A stretch of DNA of 64,000 nt, from contig JAEEGQ010000059.1 of assembly GCA_016280395.1 (NCBI GenBank), positions 49,456-113,455 of the forward strand, read 5' to 3'. Shown in pieces: positions 34,038 through 41,873 of the stretch (position 1 is the stretch's first letter; each line of letters starts with the position of its first letter). Both the position numbers and the translations under genes were made by a program. The notes under the pieces were generated by a model. It saw only the letters and a list, made by a program, of their open reading frames with translations. It was not told the origin of the DNA and did not search any database. The DNA comes from Lachnospiraceae bacterium. Its GTDB lineage: Bacteria > Bacillota > Clostridia > Lachnospirales > Lachnospiraceae.

Positions 34038-35612
34038 TTATTTCAGCATGCTCTCTTCCCAGCTGGCGAAGGGCTTGATGCCCATCAGACCGGCAACTGT
34101 GGGAGCAACGTTTGCAAGACCGAACTTGCCTTCCTTCATCTCGTGGCGCTCGTCTTTATCGTAGATGATGAACGGAACGGGATTGAGGCTGTGCGCGGTA
34201 CGCACCTCGATATTGCCCTTCTTGTTCTTCTCGAGCATCTGGTCGGAGTTACCGTGGTCTGCGGTAACAACGAGGATGCAGTTTTCTTCATCACAAACCT
34301 TCTTGATACGTGCAAGTTCAAGGTCAACGCTCTCAACCGCGATCTCGGTAGCGTAAAGGTTGCCTGTGTGGCCGACCATATCGCCGTTCGGGAAGTTGCA
34401 GCGGATAAAGCCGTATTTATGCGATTTAATAGCTTCCATCACCTTGTCTGCGATCTCGGTTGCCTTCATCCAGGGGCACTCGTCGAAGGAGCGGACATCG
34501 CTCGGAATCTCGCAGTAGTCCTCAAGTTCTTCGGAAACCTTGCCGGAACGGTTACCGTTCCAGAAGTATGTAACATGGCCGTATTTCTGCGTCTCCGAAA
34601 CCGCATATTCCTTTATGCCATGTGCTACGAGCAGCTCAGTGAGAGTCTCGCGGATCTGGGGCGGGTTAACAAGGTACTTGTGAGGTATCTTAAGATCTCC
34701 GTCGTACTCGAGCATGCCTGCGTACTTAACCTGCGGGATAACGCCGCGGTCGAATTTGTTGAAGGATGCATCGCCGTCAAAGGCCATTGATATCTCAAGA
34801 GCGCGGTCACCGCGGAAGTTAAAGAGAATAACGCTGTCGCCGTCCTGCATTGCGCCGATGGGCTTTCCGTTCTCTGCGATAACAAAGGACGGAAGATCCT
34901 GGTCTATGGCGCTTGTCTCGTTACGGAGCGTCTCAATGGCTTCCGTAGCGCTTGCAAACTGTCTTCCCTCGCCGTGAACATGCACTTCCCAGCCATCTTT
35001 TACCATTCCCCAGTTAGCCTGGTAACGGTCCATGGTGATCTTCATACGGCCGCCGCCCGAAGCGATCCTGCCGTCAAAGCTGCTGTCGTTGAGCTCTTTT
35101 AAGGTGTCTTCAAGCTTGCCGATGTATTCGAGCGCGCTTGTTGCGGGAACGTCGCGTCCGTCAAGGAGAGTGTGGATCCTTGCTGTTTTTACTCCTTCCT
35201 TCTTGGCCTCTTTGAGCATTGCAAGAAGATGGCTTATGTTCGAGTGAACATTACCGTCTGAAAGAAGACCGATGAAATGCAGCGTCTTGCCGCTTGCAAC
35301 AACAGAGCTTACAAGCTCTTTCCAGGTCTCGCTCTGGTAGATCGAGCCGGATTCGATTGATTCGTTTACAAGCTTTGCGCCCTGTGAATAGATCTGGCCG
35401 CAGCCGAGAGCATTGTGTCCAACTTCGCTGTTTCCCATATCATCATCTGTGGGAAGACCTACAGCGCCGCCATGTGCCTTTATGCACTGCCACGGGTTAT
35501 TGGCCTTTAAGTCATCAAGTGTGGGGGTGGTGGCTTTCATGACCATGTTGCCGAGCTCGACGGGAGTCTCGCCCACACCGTCCATTACTACAAGTACAAC
35601 GGGTTTATTCAT
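34038..35612 (-). CDS. gpmI: 2,3-bisphosphoglycerate-independent phosphoglycerate mutase
   Basis: A 524-residue enzyme of normal family length. The metal site MDGVGE is at 10-15 and the phospho-acceptor Ser62 is in DDDMGNSEVGHNALG, as in the Bacillus enzyme. Later motifs RFPNGDMVGHTG-like (NFPNGDMVGHTGN) and TADHGNSDQML are intact. It interconverts 3- and 2-phosphoglycerate with Mn2+ in glycolysis. AGGAGG lies 7 nt before the ATG. Confidence 0.96.
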   Translation of the reverse strand: MNKPVVLVVMDGVGETPVELGNMVMKATTPTLDDLKANNPWQCIKAHGGAVGLPTDDDMGNSEVGHNALGCGQIYSQGAKLVNESIESGSIYQSETWKELVSSVVASGKTLHFIGLLSDGNVHSNISHLLAMLKEAKKEGVKTARIHTLLDGRDVPATSALEYIGKLEDTLKELNDSSFDGRIASGGGRMKITMDRYQANWGMVKDGWEVHVHGEGRQFASATEAIETLRNETSAIDQDLPSFVIAENGKPIGAMQDGDSVILFNFRGDRALEISMAFDGDASFNKFDRGVIPQVKYAGMLEYDGDLKIPHKYLVNPPQIRETLTELLVAHGIKEYAVSETQKYGHVTYFWNGNRSGKVSEELEDYCEIPSDVRSFDECPWMKATEIADKVMEAIKSHKYGFIRCNFPNGDMVGHTGNLYATEIAVESVDLELARIKKVCDEENCILVVTADHGNSDQMLEKNKKGNIEVRTAHSLNPVPFIIYDKDERHEMKEGKFGLANVAPTVAGLMGIKPFASWEESMLK

Positions 35613-35731
35613 ATTTATCCTCCTGATAGATAAAGTATTTTCGTTTACGGGTATCTGCAGTTAGTTAATGCAAACTACCCAGAGAGAGTTTACACTCATC
35701 TGTTTGAAAAATCAAGTAAAACATCATTCAA

Positions 35732-35804
35732 AATGAGTCACCGGGGAACGACTCCGCCGACACATTAAAATGAGTCACCGGGAATGACCCTGCCGGTACA
35801 TTTT
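35732..35804. repeat. Two diverged TGAGTCAC palindromes in tandem
   Basis: Units at 35732-35767 and 35768-35804 start TGAGTCACCGGG and end in an imperfect complement (CGACACATT, GGTACATT). They are decayed members of the dispersed palindrome family and lie directly after the thrH stop codon. Confidence 0.6.
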
Positions 35805-36402
35805 AAAGGACTTTCCTGATCGCAAAAAGCAGCTCATCAAACTCTTCAAATGCCGGAAAATCCGGGTTATCTGCTATTATCTTCTCTGTGCTCTTGAACA
35901 GGAAACCTGCTTTGGAAGCGCGTATCATGCCAAGGTCGTTGTAGCTGTCGCCCGCTGCAATGGTTTCAAAGCCGATGGACTGCAGCGCCTTTACAGTCGA
36001 GAGCTTCGACTGGGCGCAGCGCATTTTGTAGCCGGTTATCTCGCCGTTTTCCGCAACCTCAAGCGTGTTGCAGAATATGGACGGCATCCCGAGCTTCTTC
36101 ATGAGCGGGTGCGCAAACTGCTCGAAAGTGTCGCTTAAGATCACTACCTGCGAAAGGTCGCGCAGTTCGTCAAGGAACTCCTTTGCGCCGGGAAGTGGGT
36201 CGATAGTGGAGATGACCTGTTGTATCTCTTTGAGCCCGAGGCCATGTTCTTTAAGTATCCCGATCCTCCATTTCATGAGCTTGTTGTAATCCGGCTCGTC
36301 TCTTGTTGTCCTTTTCAGTTCCGGGATCCCGCTTGCCTGTGCAAACGCGATCCATATCTCGGGCACAAGAACGCCCTCCATATCAAGGCAGACAATGTTC
36401 AT
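35803..36402 (-). CDS. thrH: Phosphoserine phosphatase/homoserine phosphotransferase ThrH
   Basis: A 199-residue HAD-superfamily enzyme matching ThrH closely: CLDMEGVLVPEIWIAFA with the nucleophile Asp7 and Glu9, TTRDEPDYNKLMKWR, VVILSDTFEQF and AAGDSYNDLGM. ThrH dephosphorylates phosphoserine and can pass the phosphate to homoserine. The start at 36402 is fixed by this alignment and GAGAGGAT upstream. Monocistronic. Confidence 0.93.
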   Translation of the reverse strand: MNIVCLDMEGVLVPEIWIAFAQASGIPELKRTTRDEPDYNKLMKWRIGILKEHGLGLKEIQQVISTIDPLPGAKEFLDELRDLSQVVILSDTFEQFAHPLMKKLGMPSIFCNTLEVAENGEITGYKMRCAQSKLSTVKALQSIGFETIAAGDSYNDLGMIRASKAGFLFKSTEKIIADNPDFPAFEEFDELLFAIRKVL

Positions 36403-36558
36403 CGCTTTATCCTCTCTTGCAGGGGTGTCTTCCCCTTGCAACATGGTTCCCTCACCGTACATAGTTAAAAAACCATCAAGGGTAGTTTACACGGATTTGC
36501 GGTAAAAAGCAAGATATTTTATAAAAAGGCGGGGAACACGTACATTTCAAAAAATCTT

Positions 36559-36586
36559 CTGTTCAAGCGCCCTCTGTTATGGTACA
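36559..36586 (+). promoter_or_regulatory. 28-bp sequence also found before yhhN, probable promoter
   Basis: This 28-bp sequence, starting CTGTTCAAGCG and ending TATGGTACA, is identical to 47469-47496 and ends in an extended -10-like TGGTACA(G/A)T. Here it stands upstream of the hemolysin III remnant, with a GGGGACGGTTCT repeat (36592-36621) inserted just after it. Confidence 0.5.
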
Positions 36587-36659
36587 GTTCAGTTGTCACG
36601 GGGACGGTTCTCAGTGACAACATTGCAGGCGTCAAGCATTCTGTTGTGAGGTTAAACAA

Positions 36660-36886
36660 ATGCGCTCTGTCAAGCGAATTCCGTTAAAAAAAGGATCCTC
36701 CCCTCATATACTGCCGCTGAGGAGCGGATCAATTATATATCTCATATTGTCGGCGTCGCATACACGGTTGGTGCCGTTCTCTACGGGCTCGGGAAGAACC
36801 ACAAATACATGCACTCCGTATTCCATTTCTTTGTGCTGCTCGGAAGCGTACTGCAGTTTGTGTGCGTGTTCTGGTATGTGATATAA
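36660..36886 (+). pseudogene. Hemolysin III family protein, internally deleted remnant
   Basis: The +1 frame from about 36692 to the stop at 36884-36886 reads YTAAEERINYISHIVG, like the N-terminus of hemolysin III (TrhA/YqfA) proteins, and then passes directly to GVAYTVGAVLYGLG ... HSVFHFFVLLGS ... FWYVI, the family C-terminus. About 150 central residues with most transmembrane segments are missing. The likely start, ATG at 36660 (MRSVKRIPLKK), is in another frame and joins across a run of seven A at 36685-36691, so a frameshift is also present. It is a decayed gene. Confidence 0.7.
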
Positions 36887-36954
36887 AAAGTGTCACCGGG
36901 GACGGTTCTAAGTGACAACGTTGTCAAAAAGAACCGTCCCCTGTGACACTTTTG
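36887..36954. repeat. Long hairpin of the GGGGACGGTTCT repeat family
   Basis: Two inverted copies of GTGTCACCGGGGACGGTTCT (about 36890-36909 and 36929-36949) surround a short GACAACGTTGTC palindrome. It lies between the hemolysin III remnant and the anti-sigma gene, both of which end here, so it may serve as terminator. Related copies are at 36592-36621, 47347-47396, 51606-51656 and 54249-54271. Confidence 0.75.
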
Positions 36955-36965
36955 ATCTTTCTCTA

Positions 36966-37742
36966 TTATTTCCCGGCCTTCTCACCGGCCACGATTTCTT
37001 CAAGCACCGAAACAACTTCTTCAATGCTCATTCTGTTGGATTCAACGTCGAAGTACGTTCCGTCGATCTCAAAAGTAGCATAATATGCCGTACTTCCCCA
37101 GAACACCGTCATTTCAACTCCTCCGATAACGGATTTCCTGTCTGAATTCGGATTGTAGAGCTCGCACCGCAGCGGAGCCCCGACGGTAGAAACGGCAATT
37201 CTTAAGAATTTATGCCCGTCAGCGGGTTCAAAATTCAGTGTATGATCGCGTATGGTATCAAACACAAGCGGAGCTTTGTGATCCCCGTCCACATATAAAT
37301 CCGTAATGCTCGTCACTTCAAGGCCTACCGACTGCCCGACACCTGCAAGGTACCGGAAGCGCTCAGGAAGCTCGTTTACGGTGATATTTTTCCCCTCTGC
37401 CGCAAGTTTTGCCGCGGCTGAAGATGAAACCGGATTTACAAAAATCACATTGTCGCTAATACGAACCTCTGTCTCCGGAGCCTGATCTTCGCTTACATCG
37501 TCCGGCAGGCCGATGTTTTTTGTGATTGTCATTATCGGTGTTTTACATATTATGACCAACAACACTACTGCAGCGCATGCAGCAATAACCGGCCATCTGC
37601 GGTCAAAAAACTCCTTGATCCGTGAAACGCCCTTGTTTGTGCTTTGCGCTGTTTTTTGCCTTGTTTCTTCTATTTTTTCATATTCATCAAGGTAATCCTC
37701 ATCAATTTCGGATATTGCCCTTAAAAGCATTTTACTCTTCAT
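36966..37742 (-). CDS. Membrane-anchored anti-sigma-like protein (second pair)
   Basis: A 258-residue protein with a charged cytoplasmic N-terminus (1-48), one transmembrane segment (about 50-66) and an extracellular domain of about 190 residues. Its start begins LLRAISEIDEDYLDEYEK, similar in style to the N-terminus of the other anti-sigma candidate near 3.7 kb (NNIDTEYIEEAEDY), which suggests a shared sigma-binding segment. GGGAGG lies before the ATG. It follows the ECF sigma gene by 65 bp. Confidence 0.7.
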   Translation of the reverse strand: MKSKMLLRAISEIDEDYLDEYEKIEETRQKTAQSTNKGVSRIKEFFDRRWPVIAACAAVVLLVIICKTPIMTITKNIGLPDDVSEDQAPETEVRISDNVIFVNPVSSSAAAKLAAEGKNITVNELPERFRYLAGVGQSVGLEVTSITDLYVDGDHKAPLVFDTIRDHTLNFEPADGHKFLRIAVSTVGAPLRCELYNPNSDRKSVIGGVEMTVFWGSTAYYATFEIDGTYFDVESNRMSIEEVVSVLEEIVAGEKAGK

Positions 37743-37807
37743 GTTTTCCTCCCGGTTGAGTGTTTTGCAAGCGTTTGTGGGCGGCCTGCTTTAGCGGATT
37801 TCGGACG

Positions 37808-38359
37808 CTACAGCCATTTCGCAAGCAGTTTCTTAAGCGCGTTTCTCATTCTCATGAGCGTCACCTTCACCTTGCTTTCGGACATGCCGTGGAACGAAGC
37901 AATCTCCTTAACAGAATAAAACCTGTAGTATCTGTCGAGGAACAACATCCGCTTTTCCGGAGCAAGGTCTTTAACGAAGCTGTTAACAACGCCTGCAAGC
38001 ATGTTCGCGAGGGCCTCGTCCTCCACGTTTTGGCCGGACTGCAGGTTCAAAATATCCAGCTCGTCCGTGATAACCTCCAACTCGCTGTTGCGCTTTTTTG
38101 CGGTGTTCCGGTCATATCTGTCCAGAGCCAGGTTTCTGCAAACGGCCGCAATATAAGCCTTCAGCGAGACCGGTTCAGCCGGCGGCACAGAGTTCCAGAC
38201 CTTCAAAAGGGCGTCGTTAACACACTCTTTGCTATCCTCCTCGTCCCGAAGGATCCTGAAAGCGATAGCAATAAGAAACTGTCCGTACTTTTCTTCTGTC
38301 TCCTTAACAGCCCTCTCGTCGCGACCCTGAAAAAGCTGTATTATCTCGTTATCTTCCAT
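37808..38359 (-). CDS. ECF RNA polymerase sigma factor (second pair)
   Basis: A 183-residue sigma-70 family protein. Region 2 shows EEDSKECVNDALLKVWNSVPP and region 4 IASFHGMSESKVKVTLMRMR. It resembles the first ECF sigma in size and in the DSKECVND/DAEECVND motif. It is the first gene of a two-gene unit with the anti-sigma candidate. No terminator separates them. Confidence 0.9.
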   Translation of the reverse strand: MEDNEIIQLFQGRDERAVKETEEKYGQFLIAIAFRILRDEEDSKECVNDALLKVWNSVPPAEPVSLKAYIAAVCRNLALDRYDRNTAKKRNSELEVITDELDILNLQSGQNVEDEALANMLAGVVNSFVKDLAPEKRMLFLDRYYRFYSVKEIASFHGMSESKVKVTLMRMRNALKKLLAKWL

Positions 38360-38559
38360 GTCTCACCTGTGCATGGCGTTTTTTAACCTCTTCACCCATA
38401 TAGACGGGGAAACTATCAACTTGGTTACATACAATTTAGCATATTCAGCAATGAAACACCATTGAAATCCATCCATTGACATCAATTAGTCAATATCATT
38501 TATGAACCACTTTATATATCGTATCCATTCACATCAAATACATTATATTGATTTTTCTG

Positions 38560-38587
38560 TTGACATTTTGATAATTCGTGTTATAAT
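38560..38587 (+). promoter_or_regulatory. Promoter of the XRE-ImmA genes
   Basis: A perfect TTGACA (38560-38565) and perfect TATAAT (38582-38587) are 16 bp apart, 40 bp before the XRE start. The AT-rich 200 bp upstream (38360-38559) contains several TTGACA/CATTCACATCA-like words but no gene. Confidence 0.75.
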
Positions 38588-38627
38588 TCAGTTGTAACAT
38601 AATCCACGAATGCTTAGGAGGCGCTAT

Positions 38628-38963
38628 ATGGGATTAACATTAGGTGAACGGATAAAAGAATTATCCTTAAAAGCACGGTTATCGCAAAAAGAATTAGCTG
38701 AAAGAGCAGGTGTTACAGAAGCTGCGATTTCTCATTACATCAAAGGGGATCGTTCTCCTCGAGCAGAAGTTCTGTCTAGGATTGCATCCGCTTTAGGAAC
38801 TACATCAGACTATCTTTCACAGGGCATTCCTGTTGAAAAAGAAGGCGAATTGCAATATGCCAAGCGACTGATTGCAAAAAATGTCACACAAATGACGGCC
38901 GCCGAAAAGAAAGAAATCTTGGAGATTTTACTTGGGGGTAGTAACAATGAGACTCCCCGATGA
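38628..38963 (+). CDS. XRE family HTH transcriptional regulator
   Basis: A 111-residue protein. Residues about 6-60 are a Cro/CI-type HTH (SQKELAERAGVTEAAISHYI then KGDRSPR); the C-terminal 45 residues are helical and may mediate dimerisation or contact the next protein. AGGAGG is well placed before the ATG at 38628. It overlaps the ImmA/IrrE-type gene by 17 bp. Such pairs act as repressor and anti-repressor peptidase in mobile elements and stress loci. Confidence 0.9.
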   Translation: MGLTLGERIKELSLKARLSQKELAERAGVTEAAISHYIKGDRSPRAEVLSRIASALGTTSDYLSQGIPVEKEGELQYAKRLIAKNVTQMTAAEKKEILEILLGGSNNETPR

Positions 38964-39558
38964 AAACTATGAATTTATTAAAGGCGAAGCAGCTCACATA
39001 TTAAAAACTTGCAGAATCCGTTCTATACCAATCAACGGATTCGAAATTGCTATCAAGTGTGGAATTCTTCTTCGCCCATACTCAGCCCTATCAGACCGAC
39101 AACGGGAAGCTGTCACACGAATAAGTTCAGATGGTTTCTTTATTGAAGATAAACACGGAAGAAGCATAATCTATTACAACGATGCCCCATCATTTGAACG
39201 TATCAACATGACAATCCTGCATGAGGTTGGGCACTATATTTTAGATCACGGAATAAGCGCAAATGGGAACACGGATGTGGAAGAGGCCGAGGCAAAATTT
39301 TTTGCAAAATACATTCTCGCCCCACCTCCACTTGTTGATCGAATCCATCCAACTTCAGCAAGAGATATTATGGATTGGTTTTGCATTAGTTGGGAAGCTT
39401 CTGTTTATGCCTTCGACAACTACAACAAATGGAAACGTCGTCATATGTATCATGATGTTGAAGAATACGAACGAATAATCCTTAATCTGTTTATAACAAA
39501 GACTAACCATATCCGAAAGCGCCTTTCTGCTTATTCGAAACATCTCATACACGCTTAA
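38947..39558 (+). CDS. ImmA/IrrE family metallo-endopeptidase
   Basis: A 203-residue protein with the zinc motif HEVGHYILDH (HExxH, near residue 90) and a downstream EEAEAKFFAKYILAP segment providing the third ligand Glu, typical of ImmA/IrrE. ImmA cleaves the repressor of ICEBs1 to induce the element. The start at 38947 has GGGGG 8 nt upstream and lies inside the XRE gene, so the two are coupled. Its probable substrate is the XRE protein. Confidence 0.9.
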   Translation: MRLPDENYEFIKGEAAHILKTCRIRSIPINGFEIAIKCGILLRPYSALSDRQREAVTRISSDGFFIEDKHGRSIIYYNDAPSFERINMTILHEVGHYILDHGISANGNTDVEEAEAKFFAKYILAPPPLVDRIHPTSARDIMDWFCISWEASVYAFDNYNKWKRRHMYHDVEEYERIILNLFITKTNHIRKRLSAYSKHLIHA

Positions 39559-39626
39559 AGGAGGTGATGACCGAATTCATAAATAACACATTCTGTAACA
39601 ACTGTTACTACCAATAACAGTCAAAC

Positions 39627-39658
39627 CATCTGGGGATACGAATACTCTCCAAACAAGT
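39627..39658. repeat. Left 32-bp direct repeat of the DUF4417 cassette
   Basis: This 32-bp sequence (core GGATACGAATAC, end CTCCAAACAAGT) recurs at 41056-41087 with three differences. The gap 39559-39716 also has a hairpin CCATACA/TGTATGG (39675-39694) just before the ribosome binding site of the DUF4417 gene. Confidence 0.75.
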
Positions 39659-39716
39659 TTAGGGCTTCGTATCTCCATACAAACAAGTGTATGGGGACTA
39701 AAGGAGGCCCCAAATA

Positions 39717-40337
39717 ATGAAATCAAAAGAATTTCGAAACAGCCCTCTTTTTCTGCGTAACGACTATAAGTCTGAGGGCGAATGGAACTTCCCAATTATT
39801 AAAAGACAAGAGCTTGACCTGAACAATCTTGATCTTATTTCATACTCGGATATAAGTTCCAAAGACAACAAGAATCTGCACAAAGGCGTCCATTTCTTTA
39901 TTGACGACTGGCGTTTCGAATCATTATATGACAAGCCGGATCGTAGCGTTGATACACTTTCTAAGTATCGTTTTCTTTTAACGCCTGACTACTCTTTATA
40001 TGCTGAAATGCCACTTTGGAGGCAGATTGAATCAATTGGTAAGGCCCGATGGATAGGTGCCAATTGGCAAGCAAGAGGTTTAACTGTTATTCCCACCATC
40101 AGCTGGGCACGCACACAAAGCTTTGCTTTTTGTTTCAAAAGTATTGAGAAACATAGTACTGTTGCCATAGGAATGATTGGATGCAAAAAGAACCACCGAT
40201 CATTTATGCAAGGCTACAACGAAATGCTTGTGCAAATTGAACCAGACGCAATAATATGCTTTGGTGACCCGTTCCCCGAAATGCTCGGAAACATTATTCG
40301 GGTCGATTACTCCGCATCCAGAAGGGAGGTACACTGA
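39717..40337 (+). CDS. DUF4417 domain protein
   Basis: A 206-residue soluble protein matching DUF4417: VHFFIDDWRFESLYDKP, LTPDYSLYAEMPLWRQIES, IGANWQARGLTVIPTISWA and the C-terminal ICFGDPFPEM. DUF4417 proteins are common in phages and conjugative elements of Firmicutes; no biochemical role is known to me. AAAGGAGG lies upstream of the ATG. It is the first of three genes ended by one terminator. Confidence 0.82.
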   Translation: MKSKEFRNSPLFLRNDYKSEGEWNFPIIKRQELDLNNLDLISYSDISSKDNKNLHKGVHFFIDDWRFESLYDKPDRSVDTLSKYRFLLTPDYSLYAEMPLWRQIESIGKARWIGANWQARGLTVIPTISWARTQSFAFCFKSIEKHSTVAIGMIGCKKNHRSFMQGYNEMLVQIEPDAIICFGDPFPEMLGNIIRVDYSASRREVH

Positions 40338-40338
40338 T

Positions 40339-40731
40339 ATGGGAGGGCGAGGAACCTTTGCTGCAGGAAATCCTGTGGCCTACACTTTTGAAACCGTCGG
40401 AATGATAGAAGGCGTGAAAGTATTAAAGGGTATAAACGGCAAACACGGTCTGCCCGAAGAAGCCCATAGCAGCCTAGCCTACATTGTTTTAAAGCCCGAC
40501 GGAACATTCCACGAAATGCGGATTTACGATAAAGAACATTATCTCGTAAAAGAAATCGCATATCATCCAGAGCCCAAGCTCAACGGTGGAAACAGAACAG
40601 AAAATGTTCTTCATGTTCATGATTATAAGCGTGATAATTTTAAAGACAGAACTCCTCACCGTATAACGAGAGCAGAATACGAGACATACAAAAAATACTT
40701 TAAGGGGGTGCCTATAATTGATAAATGGTAA
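40339..40731 (+). CDS. Hypothetical protein of the DUF4417 cassette
   Basis: A 130-residue soluble protein starting MGGRGTFAAGN, 1 bp after the DUF4417 stop, with GGGAGG upstream. The middle SSLAYIVLKPDGTFHEMRIYD and the histidine-rich C-terminal half (HEMRIYDKEHY, LHVHDYKRDN, THRITRAEYE-like) suggest an enzyme-like beta fold. MGGRG starts are seen in phage-associated proteins of Firmicutes. Its role is unknown; a nuclease or effector function would be speculation. Confidence 0.75.
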   Translation: MGGRGTFAAGNPVAYTFETVGMIEGVKVLKGINGKHGLPEEAHSSLAYIVLKPDGTFHEMRIYDKEHYLVKEIAYHPEPKLNGGNRTENVLHVHDYKRDNFKDRTPHRITRAEYETYKKYFKGVPIIDKW

Positions 40732-40996
40732 CTTGACTGAATTTATTGACAAACTCTATTATGGTGATGAACTTTGGTTTACCTATAACGGAACCAAATA
40801 CATGATTCAGGGTTTATCTGAAGACGGCACATACAACCTGTATCTGTTTGTCCCATACTCCGAAGGCACAGGATACATGTGGGAATGCAAAGGAACCAAG
40901 GAGACGTATCCTGTAAAAGAGTTTTTGCATGCCCCTCTTTTCCAAAACAAATCATTCATGGAAATCGAGCAAGAGATTGAATGGGTGGATTGCTAA
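40718..40996 (+). CDS. Hypothetical 92-aa protein of the DUF4417 cassette
   Basis: Starts with TTG at 40718, with AAGGGGG about 9 nt upstream, and overlaps the preceding gene by 14 bp. The protein (LTEFIDKLYYGDELWFTYNG then KYMIQGL) is acidic and beta-rich, with no membrane segment. It could be a partner or immunity protein of its neighbour, judged only by coupling and acidity. Confidence 0.7.
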   Translation: MINGNLTEFIDKLYYGDELWFTYNGTKYMIQGLSEDGTYNLYLFVPYSEGTGYMWECKGTKETYPVKEFLHAPLFQNKSFMEIEQEIEWVDC

Positions 40997-41022
40997 ACGA
41001 TACTTATGCCTCAATAACAAAA

Positions 41023-41049
41023 CCCCTGAGTGCTACCAACACTCAGGGG
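41023..41049 (+). terminator. Terminator of the DUF4417 cassette
   Basis: A perfect 10-bp stem CCCCTGAGTG/CACTCAGGGG with a 7-nt loop lies 27 bp beyond the last stop codon, immediately before the right direct repeat. Confidence 0.85.
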
Positions 41050-41055
41050 TAAAAT

Positions 41056-41087
41056 CATTTGAGGATACGAATACCCTCCAAACAAGT
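41056..41087. repeat. Right 32-bp direct repeat of the DUF4417 cassette
   Basis: Same orientation as 39627-39658, three differences, 1429 bp apart. It follows the terminator directly. The pair may mark recombination or duplication boundaries. Confidence 0.75.
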
Positions 41088-41137
41088 ACTTTAATACTAC
41101 TTCATAAGCGGCTTTTTGTCAACATTTACAGAAAAGA

Positions 41138-41509
41138 TTACTTCCAAACGTTGCCGTCATTTTTACTTTTCGTGGGATCATCAAGGTCATTAAAACCATT
41201 TCTCCAGGAAATCTTCGCATTTTTCCAAACGCTCCCGTCATCAGCATCCAGCCTGTATCCGCATTTTGAGCAGCAATCATGCGCGCCTACTTTTCCGGGC
41301 CACTTTCCGCAATGCGGGCATCTGTAAAACTTGTACTCGAAGATGCTGGCGATCAGCATAACTCCCATAAAGGGCCAAAAAATCGCGTATGGCGATGTTC
41401 CTTTCGCAAAGCAAACAACAAGTCCGATCAATTCAAGGGCCATGGCAACAAAACCGACCGTATAATATATTTTATGTACAGTTGCAGGTTTAAGTTTCTT
41501 TGGCGACAT
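41138..41509 (-). CDS. Small membrane protein with zinc ribbon
   Basis: A 123-residue protein with two transmembrane segments (about 13-34 and 42-57) followed by a cytoplasmic zinc ribbon: CPHC at 64-67 and CSKC-type pair about 16 residues later (CCSKCGYRL). The C-terminal 35 residues are polar. Function unknown. Convergent with the DUF4417 cassette; its upstream gap holds an ATTGTC half-site cluster. Confidence 0.7.
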   Translation of the reverse strand: MSPKKLKPATVHKIYYTVGFVAMALELIGLVVCFAKGTSPYAIFWPFMGVMLIASIFEYKFYRCPHCGKWPGKVGAHDCCSKCGYRLDADDGSVWKNAKISWRNGFNDLDDPTKSKNDGNVWK

Positions 41510-41620
41510 TATTCCGATACCTCCTTTGCAACACGTTGATCAGCGAATAATATTATTCTGTCAATAAGTATATGGTATTCCAAATATAGCGTCAAGAAAG
41601 CTGCGGTAAATGCGTATTTT

Positions 41621-41645
41621 ATTGTCCTGGACAATATATATTGTC
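41621..41645. promoter_or_regulatory. Operator-like cluster of three ATTGTC half sites
   Basis: ATTGTC (41621-41626), GACAAT (41630-41635) and ATTGTC (41640-41645) form two overlapping palindromes, the second a perfect 16-bp GACAATATATATTGTC. It lies in the 364-bp gap 41510-41873, which holds no gene. Confidence 0.55.
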
Positions 41646-41741
41646 ATGGGAAACCGCTTCATGAGAGCCGGCCCAAGCTTTTTCACACAAAAAGATACAT
41701 GTTCCCTACCCCCCCCATGACAAAATATGGATATATGTACG

Positions 41742-41770
41742 TTGTTTTATTAACAATTCTGTATTATTAT
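41742..41770 (+). promoter_or_regulatory. Candidate promoter of the first lipoprotein gene
   Basis: TTGTTT (41742-41747) and TATTAT (41765-41770) are 17 bp apart, about 100 bp before the start codon at 41874. Confidence 0.5.
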
Positions 41771-41873
41771 ATAGACGCATTATTTTTTCGGTCTTTGTAC
41801 ACGACAAATCCGCAATCGCTGTGTGCCGAGTGCATAGCCCGGAAAACATTTTGAGGATAATAGAGGAATTATC

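Noticed and set aside
36660..36881. A 73-codon plus-strand frame starting at the ATG 36660
   Set aside because: Only its first 11 codons look meaningful; the hemolysin III similarity continues in another frame, so the frame as a whole is not a gene.
39567..39617. A 16-codon frame (MTEFINNTFCNNCYYQ) right after an AGGAGG sequence
   Set aside because: The AGGAGG is only 2 nt from the ATG, too close for efficient initiation, and nothing else supports a gene.
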